Counted from the stretch's first letter, positions 52,292 through 62,834 are shown. The stretch: DNA of 64,000 nt from Aquabacter cavernae (GCF_003993795.1 NZ_RWKV01000017.1:1-64000), one strand, 5' to 3'. Notes: a model not told the origin generated them from the sequence alone. Translations and numbers: made by a program.

Positions 52292-52490
52292 GAGGTTCCC
52301 CTTCCTGTGCCGGCGGCTCCGGCGAATGGATCAACGGCCTGTGCGGCGTGGCGATAAGACCTGTGGGAGACTGGCAACGGGAGTCTTGCAAGACGCGGAC
52401 CAGATTGTTTGTGTGCCTCCAGACGGCACCCCGCGCCCTCGATATGTCTCGGAAAAACGTGCCCCCCGCATTTTCGGTTGCATTATGTTT

Positions 52491-52514
52491 CTGATGATTT
52501 ATAAAAATCGTCAG
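52491..52514. promoter_or_regulatory. Candidate TetR operator 1
   Basis: CTGATGATTT and AAATCGTCAG form a dyad with 9 of 10 positions matching, 4 bases apart, ending 20 bases before the TetR start. A related dyad precedes the RND fusion-protein gene, so both may be bound by the TetR protein encoded between them. Confidence 0.5.
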
Positions 52515-52534
52515 TTCACACAGAGACACATTCC

Positions 52535-53152
52535 GTGGCGCCCGTGACCCGCAGCAGAGAGACCGCCGAGGAGACCCGCGAGCGCATCGCCCGGGTGGCG
52601 GAGGAACTGTTCCGCCGCATGGGCTTCGCAAAGACGGCGGTGGCCGACATCGCCGCTGAGCTTGGCATGTCGCCGGCCAATGTCTACCGTTTCTTTCCCT
52701 CCAAGATCGCCATCGTGCAGGCCATCTGCTCCCGCTGCCTGGAGGAGATGGAAAGCGAGATCCGCACCATCTGCGGTCTCCCCTTGCCCCCGCGCCAGCG
52801 CATCTTCGACCTGTTTCAGGCCATCCTGGTCTATCACCGGGACAATTTCCTCTCCGAGCGGCGCGTGCACGACATGGTGCAGGTGGCCATCGAGGAGAAT
52901 TGGGGCGCCATCGACGCCCATAAGAAGCGCATCTGCCACGCCATCGCCGACCTTTTGACGGAAGGCGTGGAGGATGGCGTGTTCGTGCCCCACGACACGG
53001 CGGGGTCTTCCGAGATCCTGCTCGGCGCCATGATCAAGTTCTGCCATCCCATGCTGATCGCCGAGTTCATCGACGGCGACCTGGAAGGCCAGCAGCGGGC
53101 GACCCTCACCTTCATGCTGCGAAGCATCGAAGTGGATCGCACCCCCATCTGA
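52535..53152 (+). CDS. TetR-family transcriptional regulator
   Basis: This 205-residue protein starts at GTG (MAPVTRSRETAEETRER); a GTG three codons later is possible. The N-terminal TetR helix-turn-helix is clear (ELFRRMGFAKTAVADIAAEL then MSPANVYRFFPSK), followed by an all-helical ligand and dimer domain. It lies 102 bases upstream of, and on the same strand as, an RND efflux pair, and is divergent from an amino acid importer. It is the probable local repressor of the pump. Confidence 0.92.
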   Translation: MAPVTRSRETAEETRERIARVAEELFRRMGFAKTAVADIAAELGMSPANVYRFFPSKIAIVQAICSRCLEEMESEIRTICGLPLPPRQRIFDLFQAILVYHRDNFLSERRVHDMVQVAIEENWGAIDAHKKRICHAIADLLTEGVEDGVFVPHDTAGSSEILLGAMIKFCHPMLIAEFIDGDLEGQQRATLTFMLRSIEVDRTPI

Positions 53153-53200
53153 GTTTCGCGATGCACGCCCCGTCGGTGCGCATCGTGCTGCGTAAACTGT

Positions 53201-53222
53201 GACGAAAATCGAAAATCATCAT
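53201..53222. promoter_or_regulatory. Candidate TetR operator 2, before the RND genes
   Basis: TGACGAAAATCGAAAATCATCA is an imperfect palindrome with half-sites TGACGA/TCATCA, matching the half-sites of the dyad at 52491-52514 (AAATCGTCA, TGATGATTT). It lies 33 bases before the fusion-protein start. Confidence 0.45.
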
Positions 53223-53254
53223 CCGTGATTCAACACTCATCAGGAGTGAGCCGC

Positions 53255-54358
53255 ATGCTCCCGGCCGTCCCCGTTCCGGTCACCGCCGTCCGCCTCGCGG
53301 CGGCTTTCTCCCTGGCCGCGCTTCTGGCGGGCTGTGGCGATCCCGCCCCCGCCGAGCAGGCCGGTCCCCCGCCCCGCCCCGTCCAGGTGGTGGAGGTGGC
53401 GCTGCGTCCGCTCGACGCCGACAAGACCTTCGTGGGCGTCATCCGCGCCCGCCGCGAGATCGACCTCTCCTTCCGCGTGGGCGGAAAGGTGGCGCAGCGG
53501 CTGGTGGAAGTGGGCGACCGGGTGAAGGCCGGCGACATCATCGCCAACCTCGATCCCCAGGATCTTGAGCTTCAACTGGAAAGCGCCGAGGCGGAGTTCG
53601 CCGCCGCCACCGCCAATCTCAACCAGACCAGCGCCGAGGATGCCCGCACCCGCACCCTCACCCAGCGCGGCTTTGCCTCCAATGCGGATCTCGACCGCAA
53701 GAGCGTGGCCAAGGACGAGGCGATCGGGCGCCTGGAGCGCGCCCGGCGCTCCCTGAACCTCGCGCGCAACCAGCATGCCTATGCCAACCTCACGGCCGAT
53801 GCGGACGGCGTGGTCATCTCCACCGCCGCCGAGCCCGGCCAGGTGGTCGCCTCGGGCCAGACCGTGGTGCGCGTCGCCCGGCTCGACGAGAAGGAAGCCG
53901 CCGTCGCCCTGCCGGAGACGGCGCTGGCCGCCGCCCGCGCCGATACCGCCACCGTCACGCTCTGGGCCGATCCCGGCCGCGCCTACAAGGCGCGCCTGCG
54001 CGAACTCTCGCCCCAGGCGGACGCCACCAGCCGCACCTATGGCGCGCGCTTCGCCCTCGAAGATGCCGACGACAAGGTGACGCTGGGCATGACCGCCACC
54101 GTTACCCTCCACCCCAAGGCCCCCGCCGACGTGGCGCGCCTGCCGCTCTCCGCCGTGTTCGACCGGGGCCTCGGGCCGCGTGTCTATGTGGTGGATGCCA
54201 AGACCCGGACCCTGTCCGCCCGCCCCGTGGAGGTGGCCGGCTATACGGCGGATTCGGTGCTGGTGGCCTCGGGCCTCGCCCCCGGCGAGAGCGTGGTCGC
54301 CATGGGCGTCCAGACCCTTGAGCCCGGGCGCGCCGTGCGCACCGTGGCCGCCCGCTGA
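53255..54358 (+). CDS. RND efflux periplasmic adaptor (membrane fusion protein)
   Basis: This 367-residue lipoprotein has the lipobox LLAGC with Cys27. ATG 53255 is chosen for the AGGAG nine bases upstream, over a GTG 10 codons earlier. Domain order: barrel-sandwich half (RREIDLSFRVGGKVAQRLVEVG, the biotinyl-lipoyl pattern), a coiled coil (about residues 100-165, LESAEAEFAAATANL), the returning lipoyl half (ADADGVVISTAAEPGQVV), and the beta-barrel and proximal domains. It links the inner-membrane pump to an outer-membrane channel that is not encoded here. Confidence 0.93.
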   Translation: MLPAVPVPVTAVRLAAAFSLAALLAGCGDPAPAEQAGPPPRPVQVVEVALRPLDADKTFVGVIRARREIDLSFRVGGKVAQRLVEVGDRVKAGDIIANLDPQDLELQLESAEAEFAAATANLNQTSAEDARTRTLTQRGFASNADLDRKSVAKDEAIGRLERARRSLNLARNQHAYANLTADADGVVISTAAEPGQVVASGQTVVRVARLDEKEAAVALPETALAAARADTATVTLWADPGRAYKARLRELSPQADATSRTYGARFALEDADDKVTLGMTATVTLHPKAPADVARLPLSAVFDRGLGPRVYVVDAKTRTLSARPVEVAGYTADSVLVASGLAPGESVVAMGVQTLEPGRAVRTVAAR

Positions 54359-54365
54359 GGAGGGG

Positions 54366-57300
54366 ATGATGGGGGGCTTCAACCTTTCCGCCTGGGCCAT
54401 CCGCCACCGCGCGCTGACCCTGTTCGCCATCCTCCTTTTGGCCGCTTCGGGCACCTTCGCCTATTTCAAGCTGGGCCGGGCCGAGGATCCCTCTTTCACC
54501 ATCAAGGTCATGGTGGTGAGCGCGGTGTGGCCCGGCGCCACCGCCGACGAGATGCAGCAGCAGGTGGCCGACCCCATCGAGAAGAAGCTCCAGTCTCTGG
54601 GCCATCTCGACCGGCTGGAAAGCTATTCGCGCCCCGGCGTCTCGGTGATCCAGGTGGTGCTGAAGGACACGACGCCCCCCAAGTCCGTGCCGGACCTCTG
54701 GTACCAGGTGCGCAAGAAGGTGGGCGACATGCGGGGCGAACTGCCCTCCGGCGTGGTCGGCCCCTTCTTCAACGACGAATATGGCGACGTCTATTCGGCG
54801 CTCTACATCCTCTCCGGCGACAAGGTGGCCCCCGCTGAACTGAAGCGGCAGGCCGAAGCCATCCGCCAGAAGCTGCTGCGCGTGGCCGACGTGCAGAAGG
54901 TGGACCTGATCGGCGAGCGGCCCGAGCGCATCTATATCGAGTTCAGCCACGCCCGCCTCGCGACGCTGGGCATCACGCCCCAGCAGATCTTCCAGAGCCT
55001 TTCGCGCCAGAATGCCGTGGTTTCCGGCGGCGCGGTGGACACGAAGGCGGACCGCATCAATCTGCGCCTCACCGGCGCCTTCTCCGGCGTGGATGCCATC
55101 GCCGCCGTGCCGGTGGCGGCGGGAAATGCCGTGTTCCGCCTCGGCGATGTCGCCACCGTCCGGCGCGGCTATGAGGACCCGGCCTCCTTCATCATCCGCC
55201 AGCACGGGCGCGATGCCATCGGCATCGGCGTCTCCATGGAGGCGGGCGCCAACATCCTCACCCTCGGCCAGAACCTGAAGACCGCCATGGACACGGCCAT
55301 GGCCGAATTGCCCATGGGCATCGACGTGACGCAGGCGGCCGACCAGCCCCATATCGTGAGCGAGTCCGTCGGCGAGTTCCTGAAGACCTTCGCGGAAGCC
55401 CTCGTCATCGTTCTGGTGGTGAGCTTCCTGTCGCTGGGCTTCCGCACCGGCATCGTGGTGGCGCTGTCCGTGCCGCTCGTGCTCGCCATCGTCTTCCTGG
55501 TGATGTTCGCGGAGGGCATGGACCTCCACCGCATCACGCTGGGCGCGCTCATCATCGCGCTGGGCCTCTTGGTGGACGACGCCATCATCGCCATCGAGAT
55601 GATGGTGGTGAAGATGGAGGAAGGCTGGGACCGCGCCAAGGCGGCGAGCTTCGCCTGGACCTCCACCGCCTTCCCCATGCTCACCGGCACGCTGGTGACG
55701 GCGGCGGGCTTCCTGCCCGTGGGCTTCGCGCGCTCCTCCTCCGGTGAATATGCCGGCGGCATCTTCTGGGTGGTGGGCATCGCGCTCATCGCATCCTGGT
55801 TCGTGGCGGTGATCTTCACGCCTTATCTGGGCTACATGCTGCTGCCCAACTTCAAGGCGGCCGGCGCGCACGGGCATGCGACCCATGACGGGCGCCTCTA
55901 CCGCGCGTTCCGCCGGGTGCTGGACGCCTGCCTGCGCCACCGCTTCCTCGTCATCGGTGTCACGTTCGGCGCCTTCGCCGCCTCCATCGCGGCGTTCGGG
56001 CTGGTGCAGCAGCAATTCTTCCCCACCTCCACCCGCACCGAGCTATTCCTGGAGATGCGCCTGCCGGAAGGCACGTCCATCACCGCCACGGAGGCCACCA
56101 CCAAGAAGGCGGAGGGGCTGATCGGCGAGGATGCGGACATCGTCTCTTCCACCTCCTATGTGGGCCAGGGCGCGCCGCGCTTCTGGCTGGGCCTCAACCC
56201 CGTTCTGCCCAACCCGAACTTCGCCCAGATCGTCATCGTGACGAAGGATCTGGAGGCCCGCGAGCGGGTGAAGGCCCGGCTCGACGCGGCGCTGGCGGAC
56301 GGCGCTCTCGGCGAAGCGCGGGCCCGCGTGGACCGCTTCGTGTTCGGCCCGCCCGTGGGCTTCCCCGTGCAGTTCCGCGTGGTGGGGCCGGACCCCATGC
56401 GGGTGCGCGAGATCGCCGAGCAGGTGCGCCAGGTGATGGCGCGCGACCCGGACCTTCTCGACGCCCATCTCAATTGGGGCGAGCAGGTGAAGTCCATCAC
56501 CCTTGAGGTGGACCAGGACCGCGCCCGCGCCATCGGCCTCACCCCCAGCGACGTGGCCGAGACGCTGCAGACGCTGCTCTCCGGCTACACCGTGACCCAG
56601 CACCGCGAGGGCAATCTGCTCATTGACGTGGTGGCCCGCGCGGTGCCTGACGAGCGGGTAGACCTAGAGCATCTGCCGACGCTGACCGTCGCCACGCGCA
56701 ACGGCATCGCGGTGCCCCTCTCCCAGGTGGCGCGCATCGCCTATGGCTCGGAAGAGCCCATCTTCTGGCGGCGTGACCGCGACCTCGTCCTCACCGTCCG
56801 CTCGGACGTGAAGGACGGTGTGCAGCCGCCGGACGTGACCACCCGCCTGCTGCCGCAGCTTGCCGCGCTCAAGGCGTCGCTGGGGCCGGACTATCGCATC
56901 GAGACCGGCGGCTCCATCGAGGAAAGCGCCAAGGCCAATGCCTCGCTGGCCGCCGTCTTCCCCATCATGATCGTGGTGATGCTCACGCTGCTGATGATCC
57001 AGTTGCAGAGCTTCTCGCGGCTCGCTCTGGTGCTGGCAACGGCGCCGCTCGGCCTCATCGGCGCGACGCTGGCGCTGCTCATCGCCCACAAGCCCTTCGG
57101 CTTCGTGGCGCTGCTGGGCCTCATCGCGCTCGCCGGCATGATCATGCGCAACACGGTGATCCTGGTGGACCAGATCGACCGGGACATCGCGGAAGGCCAC
57201 GCCCCGGCGCAGGCCATCGTGGACGCCACCCTGCGCCGCGCCCGGCCCGTGGTGCTCACCGCGCTGGCGGCTGTGCTGGGCATGATCCCGCTGGCGGGCA

Positions 57301-57485
57301 GCATCTTCTGGGGGCCCATGGCCATCACCATCATGGGCGGCCTGCTGGTGGCCACCGTGCTCACCTTGCTGGTGGTCCCGGCCATGTATGCCGCCTGGTT
57401 CCGCGTGAAAGTGGGGGCACCCGCTGTTCCCCACGCGGACGACCACGCTCCCGAAGGCCACGCCACGCCCGGCGCACCGGCCTGA
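54366..57485 (+). CDS. RND-family efflux pump inner-membrane subunit
   Basis: This 1,039-residue proton-driven exporter has 12 membrane helices in two halves, each with a large periplasmic loop. Landmarks: N terminus NLSAWAIRHRALTLFAILLL, porter-domain start AEDPSFTIKVMVVSAVWPG, TM4 LGLLVDDAIIAIEMM carrying the Asp pair, and FGFVALLGLIALAGMIMRNTVILVDQI. The sequence is of the HAE1-like branch for organic solutes rather than CzcA for metals (no metal-site motifs seen). It starts eight bases after the adaptor stop. Confidence 0.94.
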   Translation: MMGGFNLSAWAIRHRALTLFAILLLAASGTFAYFKLGRAEDPSFTIKVMVVSAVWPGATADEMQQQVADPIEKKLQSLGHLDRLESYSRPGVSVIQVVLKDTTPPKSVPDLWYQVRKKVGDMRGELPSGVVGPFFNDEYGDVYSALYILSGDKVAPAELKRQAEAIRQKLLRVADVQKVDLIGERPERIYIEFSHARLATLGITPQQIFQSLSRQNAVVSGGAVDTKADRINLRLTGAFSGVDAIAAVPVAAGNAVFRLGDVATVRRGYEDPASFIIRQHGRDAIGIGVSMEAGANILTLGQNLKTAMDTAMAELPMGIDVTQAADQPHIVSESVGEFLKTFAEALVIVLVVSFLSLGFRTGIVVALSVPLVLAIVFLVMFAEGMDLHRITLGALIIALGLLVDDAIIAIEMMVVKMEEGWDRAKAASFAWTSTAFPMLTGTLVTAAGFLPVGFARSSSGEYAGGIFWVVGIALIASWFVAVIFTPYLGYMLLPNFKAAGAHGHATHDGRLYRAFRRVLDACLRHRFLVIGVTFGAFAASIAAFGLVQQQFFPTSTRTELFLEMRLPEGTSITATEATTKKAEGLIGEDADIVSSTSYVGQGAPRFWLGLNPVLPNPNFAQIVIVTKDLEARERVKARLDAALADGALGEARARVDRFVFGPPVGFPVQFRVVGPDPMRVREIAEQVRQVMARDPDLLDAHLNWGEQVKSITLEVDQDRARAIGLTPSDVAETLQTLLSGYTVTQHREGNLLIDVVARAVPDERVDLEHLPTLTVATRNGIAVPLSQVARIAYGSEEPIFWRRDRDLVLTVRSDVKDGVQPPDVTTRLLPQLAALKASLGPDYRIETGGSIEESAKANASLAAVFPIMIVVMLTLLMIQLQSFSRLALVLATAPLGLIGATLALLIAHKPFGFVALLGLIALAGMIMRNTVILVDQIDRDIAEGHAPAQAIVDATLRRARPVVLTALAAVLGMIPLAGSIFWGPMAITIMGGLLVATVLTLLVVPAMYAAWFRVKVGAPAVPHADDHAPEGHATPGAPA

Positions 57486-57814
57486 GGATACGATTCCCCT
57501 GGCCTCCGGGCCGGGGGATGGGAGAGGGACGGCGGGGCGCGCGATACCGCCCCCATCACGCGGCCCGCCGCCCTCTTCCGCCCTGATTTACTCGGCCGGG
57601 ACACCACCCGGCACGCCCCCTCCCAACCCTCCCCCGCAAGCGGGAGAGGGCTTTTGCGATCCGCGCAACGCCAAGCCCACTCTTCTCTATCGAGACGGCC
57701 TCTTCTCACCCGCATGCCGAAAACTCCCTCTCCCGCTTGCGGGGGAGGGTTGGGGAGGGGGAAAAGGTTGCAGGAAAAAGAAAAGACCGCCCACAGACAC
57801 GGCCCGCAAAACCC
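57486..57814. other. Intergenic region with inverted palindromic repeats
   Basis: No gene lies in these 329 bases between the convergent RND gene and bioZ. It holds an inverted pair of the dispersed palindromes, described separately. The remaining bases show nothing I can assign. Confidence 0.7.
57616..57764. repeat. Inverted pair of palindromic repeats (BIME-like)
   Basis: A CCCTCCCCCGCAAGCGGGAG arm (57616-57650) and its inverted counterpart with CCCTCTCCCGCTTGCGGGGG (57727-57764) flank about 75 bases. It sits between convergent genes and could end both transcripts. Confidence 0.8.
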
Positions 57815-58789
57815 TTACACCGTCAGCACGCACGCCCCGCCGGTGAGCCCGCCGCCCGCGGCGGTCATCAGCACCACCTCGCCCGCCCGCAGGGGCCGTT
57901 CCTGGTGGGAGAGGGACAGGGACAAAGGGATGGTTCCGGAGGAGGAATTGCCGAAGCGGTCAATGGACCGGGCCACCTTCTCGTCGGGAATACCGAGGCC
58001 GTGCGCCACCGCATCCACCAGCCGGGCATTGGCCTGATGGGCGATGAAGCGGTCCACCTGCCCCACACTCAGGCCCGCCTCGGCAAGTGCCGCGCGGGCG
58101 CTGTCGCTCATGAGCCGCACCGCCCCCAGGAACAGCGCCTTGCCGTCGGTGAGCGTCATGCGGGTGTCCTCCACCGGCAGGTCCGGGGAGAAGGGACGGT
58201 TCGATCCTCCGGCGGGGATATGGACAAGCTCATAGCCGGTACCATCCGCCGCGAGGCTGATGCCGCGCAGGCCCCCCTCGCCGCCCGGCCCAACGACAAC
58301 CGCGCCCGCGCCATCCGCGAAGATCACGCTGGAGCCGCGCTCGGCCGGATTGATGCGCCGGGACAGAAGGTTGGCGCCGATGACGAGGACCGGCCGCCGC
58401 CATGTGCGCACGAACGACTCCGCCATCACATAGGCATAGAGGAAGCCCGCGCAGGCGCCCGCCAGATCCACCGCGCCGGACTTCGTGAGGCCCAGCCGGT
58501 GCGCCACCAGCGGGGCGGAGGGCGGGAGCAGATGGTCGGGCGTCGAGGTGGCGAGAAGGGTCAGTCCCACGTCGGAGCGGTCGATCCCGGCTTCCGCGAG
58601 CGCCATGGCCCCCGCCTCCTGCGCGAGGCCCGACAGCGTGTCCTCCGGCCCCGCCCAGCGGCGCTCCCGAATGCCCGTGCGCCGCTCGATCCAGCCCGGC
58701 TCCAGGCCGAGGCTGGCCTCGATCTCCGCGCTCGTCACCACCCGCGCGGGGGCAGCATGGCCGATCCCCAAAAGGCGCGTATTGCTCAC
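57815..58789 (-). CDS. bioZ: BioZ: FabH-like 3-oxoacyl-ACP synthase of the biotin operon
   Basis: This 324-residue thiolase-fold enzyme has the FabH triad: Cys113 in GACAGF, His in HQANARL near 251 and Asn in GNSSSGTIP near 281. Its place as last gene of a bio operon, overlapping bioA by ATGA, marks it as BioZ, which in Agrobacterium and Mesorhizobium makes the pimeloyl precursor by condensing a glutaryl thioester with malonyl-ACP. This replaces the BioC-BioH route, genes for which are absent from this operon. A housekeeping FabH role is less likely given the context. Confidence 0.9.
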   Translation of the reverse strand: MSNTRLLGIGHAAPARVVTSAEIEASLGLEPGWIERRTGIRERRWAGPEDTLSGLAQEAGAMALAEAGIDRSDVGLTLLATSTPDHLLPPSAPLVAHRLGLTKSGAVDLAGACAGFLYAYVMAESFVRTWRRPVLVIGANLLSRRINPAERGSSVIFADGAGAVVVGPGGEGGLRGISLAADGTGYELVHIPAGGSNRPFSPDLPVEDTRMTLTDGKALFLGAVRLMSDSARAALAEAGLSVGQVDRFIAHQANARLVDAVAHGLGIPDEKVARSIDRFGNSSSGTIPLSLSLSHQERPLRAGEVVLMTAAGGGLTGGACVLTV

Positions 58790-60051
58790 GCCGCGCTCCC
58801 GAACAGGGTGCCGGCCTCGTCGATGGCGTCATAGAGGGCGCCCAGCTCGGCGCCGGTGACGCAATAAGGCGGCATCACATAAAGCACATTGCCCAGGGGG
58901 CGCAGGAGGAAGCCGCGCTCCAGGAAGAAGGCGCGCAGCTTCGGCCCAACCTCCGCCAGATAGCCGCCCACCGGCACTTTCAGGTCCAGCGCCGCGATGG
59001 TGCCGCAGGAGCGGACATTCTCGAAGCGGGCATCCTCCTCGAACCGGGCCACATGCTCGGACTGGGCCGCGCACAAGGCGGCGATGCGCTGGGCCACGGG
59101 CTCCTCGCGCCACACCTTCACATTGGCGAGCCCCGCCGCGCAGGCGATGGGATTGGCCGTGTAGGAGGAGGAATGGAAGAAGGTGCGAGAGCGGTCGGGC
59201 GAATAATGGGCCTCGAACACCTCCTCGGTGGCGAGCGTGGCGGCCAGCGGAACGGCGCCGCCGGTCAGGCCCTTGGAGGTGCACAAGATGTCCGGAGAAA
59301 CATTCGCCTGGTCGCAGGCGAACAGGCTGCCCGTGCGGCCCCAGCCGGTCATCACCTCGTCGGCGATGAGCAGCGTGCCGGTCTCCCTGGCGATGCGCGC
59401 CAGTTCCTTCAGCACGGCCGGGGAATAGAAGAGCATGCCGCCCGAGCCGAGCACCAGCGGCTCCACGATGAGGGCGGCGGCGCGACGCTGGCGGGCGATG
59501 GCCTCGAAGGCGTCCACCACCTCCTGTTCCCGGCCGGCAACCGGCACGGGGATGCGGTCCACCTCGAACAGCAGCGGCTCGTAGGCGGCATTGAACACGC
59601 CCCGCGCGCCCACGCTCATGGTGCCGATGGTGTCGCCGTGATAGCTCGATTCCATCACCACGATGCGCGAGCGCGCCTCGCCCCGGTTGCGGTGGGTGCC
59701 CAGCGCCATCTTCAGCGCCACTTCCACGGCGGTGGAGCCGGAATCCGAATAGAAGACCCGCGTGAGACCGGGCGGCGCGAGGGTCACCAGCTCCCGCGCC
59801 AGCGCCTCGGCGGGCGGATGGGTGAAGCCCGCGAAGATGAGCTGGTCGAGGCTTTCGCTCGCCTCGCGGATGGCCGCCATGATGGTGGGATGGCGGTGGC
59901 CGTGGGTGGTCACCCACCAGGAGGAGATGGCGTCGAGGATGCGGCGCCCGTCGGACGCCTCCAGATAGGCCCCCTCGGTGCGCAGGATCAAGGTGGGCGC
60001 CGGCTCCGTCGCATGCTGCGTGAAGGGGTGCCAGACGGGCGATTGGGTCAT
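58786..60051 (-). CDS. bioA: Adenosylmethionine-8-amino-7-oxononanoate aminotransferase
   Basis: This 421-residue class III aminotransferase converts 8-amino-7-oxononanoate to 7,8-diaminononanoate using S-adenosylmethionine as amino donor. BioA landmarks: VWHPFTQH at the N terminus, [16 protein letters not shown] (the WW pair typical of BioA), [34 protein letters not shown] and PLP lysine in TSKGLTGG near residue 261. Its start overlaps the bioD stop by one base (TGATG) and its stop overlaps bioZ. Confidence 0.95.
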   Translation of the reverse strand: MTQSPVWHPFTQHATEPAPTLILRTEGAYLEASDGRRILDAISSWWVTTHGHRHPTIMAAIREASESLDQLIFAGFTHPPAEALARELVTLAPPGLTRVFYSDSGSTAVEVALKMALGTHRNRGEARSRIVVMESSYHGDTIGTMSVGARGVFNAAYEPLLFEVDRIPVPVAGREQEVVDAFEAIARQRRAAALIVEPLVLGSGGMLFYSPAVLKELARIARETGTLLIADEVMTGWGRTGSLFACDQANVSPDILCTSKGLTGGAVPLAATLATEEVFEAHYSPDRSRTFFHSSSYTANPIACAAGLANVKVWREEPVAQRIAALCAAQSEHVARFEEDARFENVRSCGTIAALDLKVPVGGYLAEVGPKLRAFFLERGFLLRPLGNVLYVMPPYCVTGAELGALYDAIDEAGTLFGSAA

Positions 60052-60671
60052 CACAGAAAGTCCCGGATCTCGAACGCTTGCCCGAAGGCGGCCGCCACGG
60101 CGTCCGGGGTGAGCGGAGCGATGGGCGGCAGACGGCCCAGCACCTTCACCCCGGAAAAGGCGGCGATGACGGCCTGGCTGTCGGCCATCTCCTCGCCGAT
60201 GAAAGCGATGCCCTTCACCGGAATGCCGCGCGCCTTCAGCGCCTCCACGGAGAGCAGCGTATGGTTGATGGTGCCGAGCGTGGTGCGCGCGCACAGCACC
60301 ACGGGCAAGCCCCAGCGGGCGAACAGATCGATGGTGAGCAGGCGCCGGGTGAGCGGCACCATGAGCCCCCCCGCCCCTTCCACCACCAGCGGGTCGTGCA
60401 GCGGCAAGACGAGGCGGTCGGGATCGATTTCCACGCCTTCCGCCTCGGCGGCCAGATGCGGCGAGGCGGGAAGCTGGAGCCGGTACGCCTCGGGCAGGAT
60501 GCGCGCCGCCGGGACGCCGCCCACGCGGGTCACGGTCTCGCTGTCGGTGGCCTCCTCCAGGCCGGACTGGACCGGCTTCCAGTAGAAGGCGCCAAGGGCG
60601 GCGGCGAGGGCGGCGGAGAAGACGGTCTTGCCGATGCCGGTATCGGTGCCGGTCACGATGAGGCGGCTCAT
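60051..60671 (-). CDS. bioD: Dethiobiotin synthetase
   Basis: This 206-residue ATP-dependent carboxylase forms the ureido ring of dethiobiotin from diaminononanoate and CO2. The N terminus [20 protein letters not shown] is the BioD P-loop signature; YWKPVQSG carries the catalytic lysine, and [11 protein letters not shown] is the second motif. The start is fixed by the ATGA overlap with bioF and by this conserved opening. The length is slightly short but normal for the group. Confidence 0.94.
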   Translation of the reverse strand: MSRLIVTGTDTGIGKTVFSAALAAALGAFYWKPVQSGLEEATDSETVTRVGGVPAARILPEAYRLQLPASPHLAAEAEGVEIDPDRLVLPLHDPLVVEGAGGLMVPLTRRLLTIDLFARWGLPVVLCARTTLGTINHTLLSVEALKARGIPVKGIAFIGEEMADSQAVIAAFSGVKVLGRLPPIAPLTPDAVAAAFGQAFEIRDFL

Positions 60672-61813
60672 GCGGGAACCTCGTCCATGGCGCGGGCGAT
60701 GGAATCCACGAGGCCCATGACCGTTTCCGCATCCACGTTGAGCGTGATGGAGATGCGCAGGCGCGCCGTGCCCTCGGGTACGGTGGGCGGGCGGATGGCC
60801 CGGCAATCATACCCGTCCGCCCGCACCCGGGCGGCGACGGCGGCGGCGCGGGCATTGGAGCGCAGCAGAACGGGGATGATCTGCGAGCCCGAGGCCGGAA
60901 CCCCAAGCCGCTGGCGCAGCGAGCCTTCCGCCACCTTCACCAGATCGGCGAGGCGGGTGCGGCGCTCCGGCTCGTCCTTCAGCATGCGCAGCGCCTCGCG
61001 CACGCCCGACGCCACCAAGGGCGAGGGCGCGGTGGCATAGATGAAGGGCCGGGCGCGGTTGACCAGGAAGTCCAGCAGCGCCGGATGGGCCGTCACCAGC
61101 GCGCCTGAGACGCCCAGCGCCTTGCCGCAGGTGTGCACGCAGATGAGCCCCTCGCGCCCCTCATAGGGCGCCGCGAGCCCGCGCCCGTCCGGGCCGAACA
61201 CGCCCGTGGCGTGGGCCTCGTCCGCCACCAGGAAGCCGTCATGGCGCTCGGCGATCTCCATGAGGTCGGCGAGCGGCGCCGCGTCGCCGTCCATGGAATA
61301 GATGCTCTCCACGGCGATGAAGGGCGTGCCCTTGCCGCCCGCCGCGCGCCAGGCGCGGATCGCTTCCTCCACCCGGCCGGGATCGTTATGGCCGCCATCC
61401 ACGCACTCCGCCTTGCCCGCCTGCATGCCCGCATGGACCGAGGCGTGGATCAGCGTGTCATGCACGATGAGGTCGCCCCGGCGGGGCAGCGTGGAGAAGA
61501 TGGCGAGGTTCGCGTCGAAGCCGGAGGCGAAGAACAGGCAGGCGGGCGCGCCGAAGAAAGCCGCCGCCTCGCGCTCCAGCGCCTCATGCTCGGGATCGTT
61601 GCCGCGCAGCAGCCGCGAGCCGCGCGCGCCGATATCCACGCCCCGCTCCAGCGCATCGGCCATGGCCGCGCGCATGCGGGGCGCGACGGCGAGGCCGAGA
61701 TAATCGTTGGATGCGAAATCGTGGCCGGTGCGCGGCTCCAGGGCGCGGCCCCGGCTGCGCTCCCGCAATCCCTCCAGGGTTGCCGTGAAGCGGCCGAGCC
61801 GCCCTGCGCTCAT
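60668..61813 (-). CDS. bioF: 8-amino-7-oxononanoate synthase
   Basis: This 381-residue PLP enzyme of the alpha-oxoamine synthase family joins pimeloyl-ACP/CoA with alanine. Landmarks: [64 protein letters not shown] and PLP lysine in HTCGKALG near residue 229. Its sister hemA, also in this window, shares the fold, but LLRGND and the context mark this one as BioF. It overlaps bioB and bioD with ATGA junctions. Confidence 0.95.
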   Translation of the reverse strand: MSAGRLGRFTATLEGLRERSRGRALEPRTGHDFASNDYLGLAVAPRMRAAMADALERGVDIGARGSRLLRGNDPEHEALEREAAAFFGAPACLFFASGFDANLAIFSTLPRRGDLIVHDTLIHASVHAGMQAGKAECVDGGHNDPGRVEEAIRAWRAAGGKGTPFIAVESIYSMDGDAAPLADLMEIAERHDGFLVADEAHATGVFGPDGRGLAAPYEGREGLICVHTCGKALGVSGALVTAHPALLDFLVNRARPFIYATAPSPLVASGVREALRMLKDEPERRTRLADLVKVAEGSLRQRLGVPASGSQIIPVLLRSNARAAAVAARVRADGYDCRAIRPPTVPEGTARLRISITLNVDAETVMGLVDSIARAMDEVPA

Positions 61814-62799
61814 TGCGCGGTGTCCAGCTCCTCGGCGCTCACGCCCAGCCGCCGGAACAGCGCCGTGTCATGGTCCTCGCCCGGATTGTCGGCGGTGAGC
61901 AGGCAATCGCCGATGAAGATGGAATTGGCGCCCGCGAAGAAGCACATGGCCTGCAGTTCGTCGCTCATCTCCGTGCGTCCGGCGGAAAGCCGCACATAGG
62001 AGGTGGGCATGAGGATGCGGGCGAGCGCGATGACGCGCACAAACTCGATGGGATCCACCTTCGGCGCGTTGGCGAGGCGCGAGCCGGGAATGGGGATGAG
62101 CATGTTGATGGGCACGCTCTCCGGCGGCACCGTCATGTTGGCGAGGGTGAGCAGCATGTCGATGCGGTCGCCCTCGCTCTCGCCCATGCCCAGGATGCCG
62201 CCCGCGCACACCTTCATGCCCGCCTCGCGCACATTGGAGAGGGTCTCCAGCCGGTCGGCGAAGGTGCGGGTGGTGATGATCTCGCTGTAATAGCGCTCGG
62301 ACGTATCGATATTGTGGTTGTAATAATCGAGGCCCGCCGTGGCGAGGCGCTTGGCCTGGAACGGGTCCAGCATGCCCAGCGTCATGCAGGTCTCCATGCC
62401 GAGGGCTTTGACGCCCTCCACCATGGCGATGACCATGTCCATGTCGCGCTCCTTGGGGGAGCGCCAGGCGGCGCCCATGCAATAGCGCGTCGCGCCGCCG
62501 TCCTTGGCCTTGCGGGCCTCGGCCAGCACGCGCTCCACTTCCATGAGCTTGGACGCCTTCAGCCCGGTGGGGGCGAGGGCGGACTGGCTGCAATAGCCGC
62601 AATCCTCGGGGCAGCCGCCGGTCTTGATGGAGAGCAGGCGGCTCATCTGCAGCTTGTTGGGATCGAAATGGGTGCGGTGGATGGTCTGCGCCTCGAACAG
62701 GAGATCGTTCAGGGGCAGGTTATAGAGACGCTCCGCATCCTCGCGGGTCCACAGGCTGCGCACCTTATCGTCCTGAGGAACGGGCACCACCACATTCAT
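61810..62799 (-). CDS. bioB: Biotin synthase (radical SAM)
   Basis: This 329-residue enzyme inserts sulphur into dethiobiotin. The radical SAM cluster cysteines are Cys63, Cys67 and Cys70 in [27 protein letters not shown] and RLSAGRTEM (carrying the arginine ligand of the auxiliary cluster) are typical. It is the first gene of the bioB-F-D-A-Z operon, with a promoter-like TATAAT about 36 bases upstream. Confidence 0.97.
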   Translation of the reverse strand: MNVVVPVPQDDKVRSLWTREDAERLYNLPLNDLLFEAQTIHRTHFDPNKLQMSRLLSIKTGGCPEDCGYCSQSALAPTGLKASKLMEVERVLAEARKAKDGGATRYCMGAAWRSPKERDMDMVIAMVEGVKALGMETCMTLGMLDPFQAKRLATAGLDYYNHNIDTSERYYSEIITTRTFADRLETLSNVREAGMKVCAGGILGMGESEGDRIDMLLTLANMTVPPESVPINMLIPIPGSRLANAPKVDPIEFVRVIALARILMPTSYVRLSAGRTEMSDELQAMCFFAGANSIFIGDCLLTADNPGEDHDTALFRRLGVSAEELDTAQ

Positions 62800-62834
62800 T
62801 GTTTTCGACCCATCTGTTCGCTTTCCCCCATGGA

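Noticed and set aside
57815-58789. Assignment of the FabH-like gene as housekeeping fabH
   Set aside because: It overlaps bioA in a complete biotin operon and lacks plsX, rpmF or himA neighbours typical of fabH, so BioZ is preferred.
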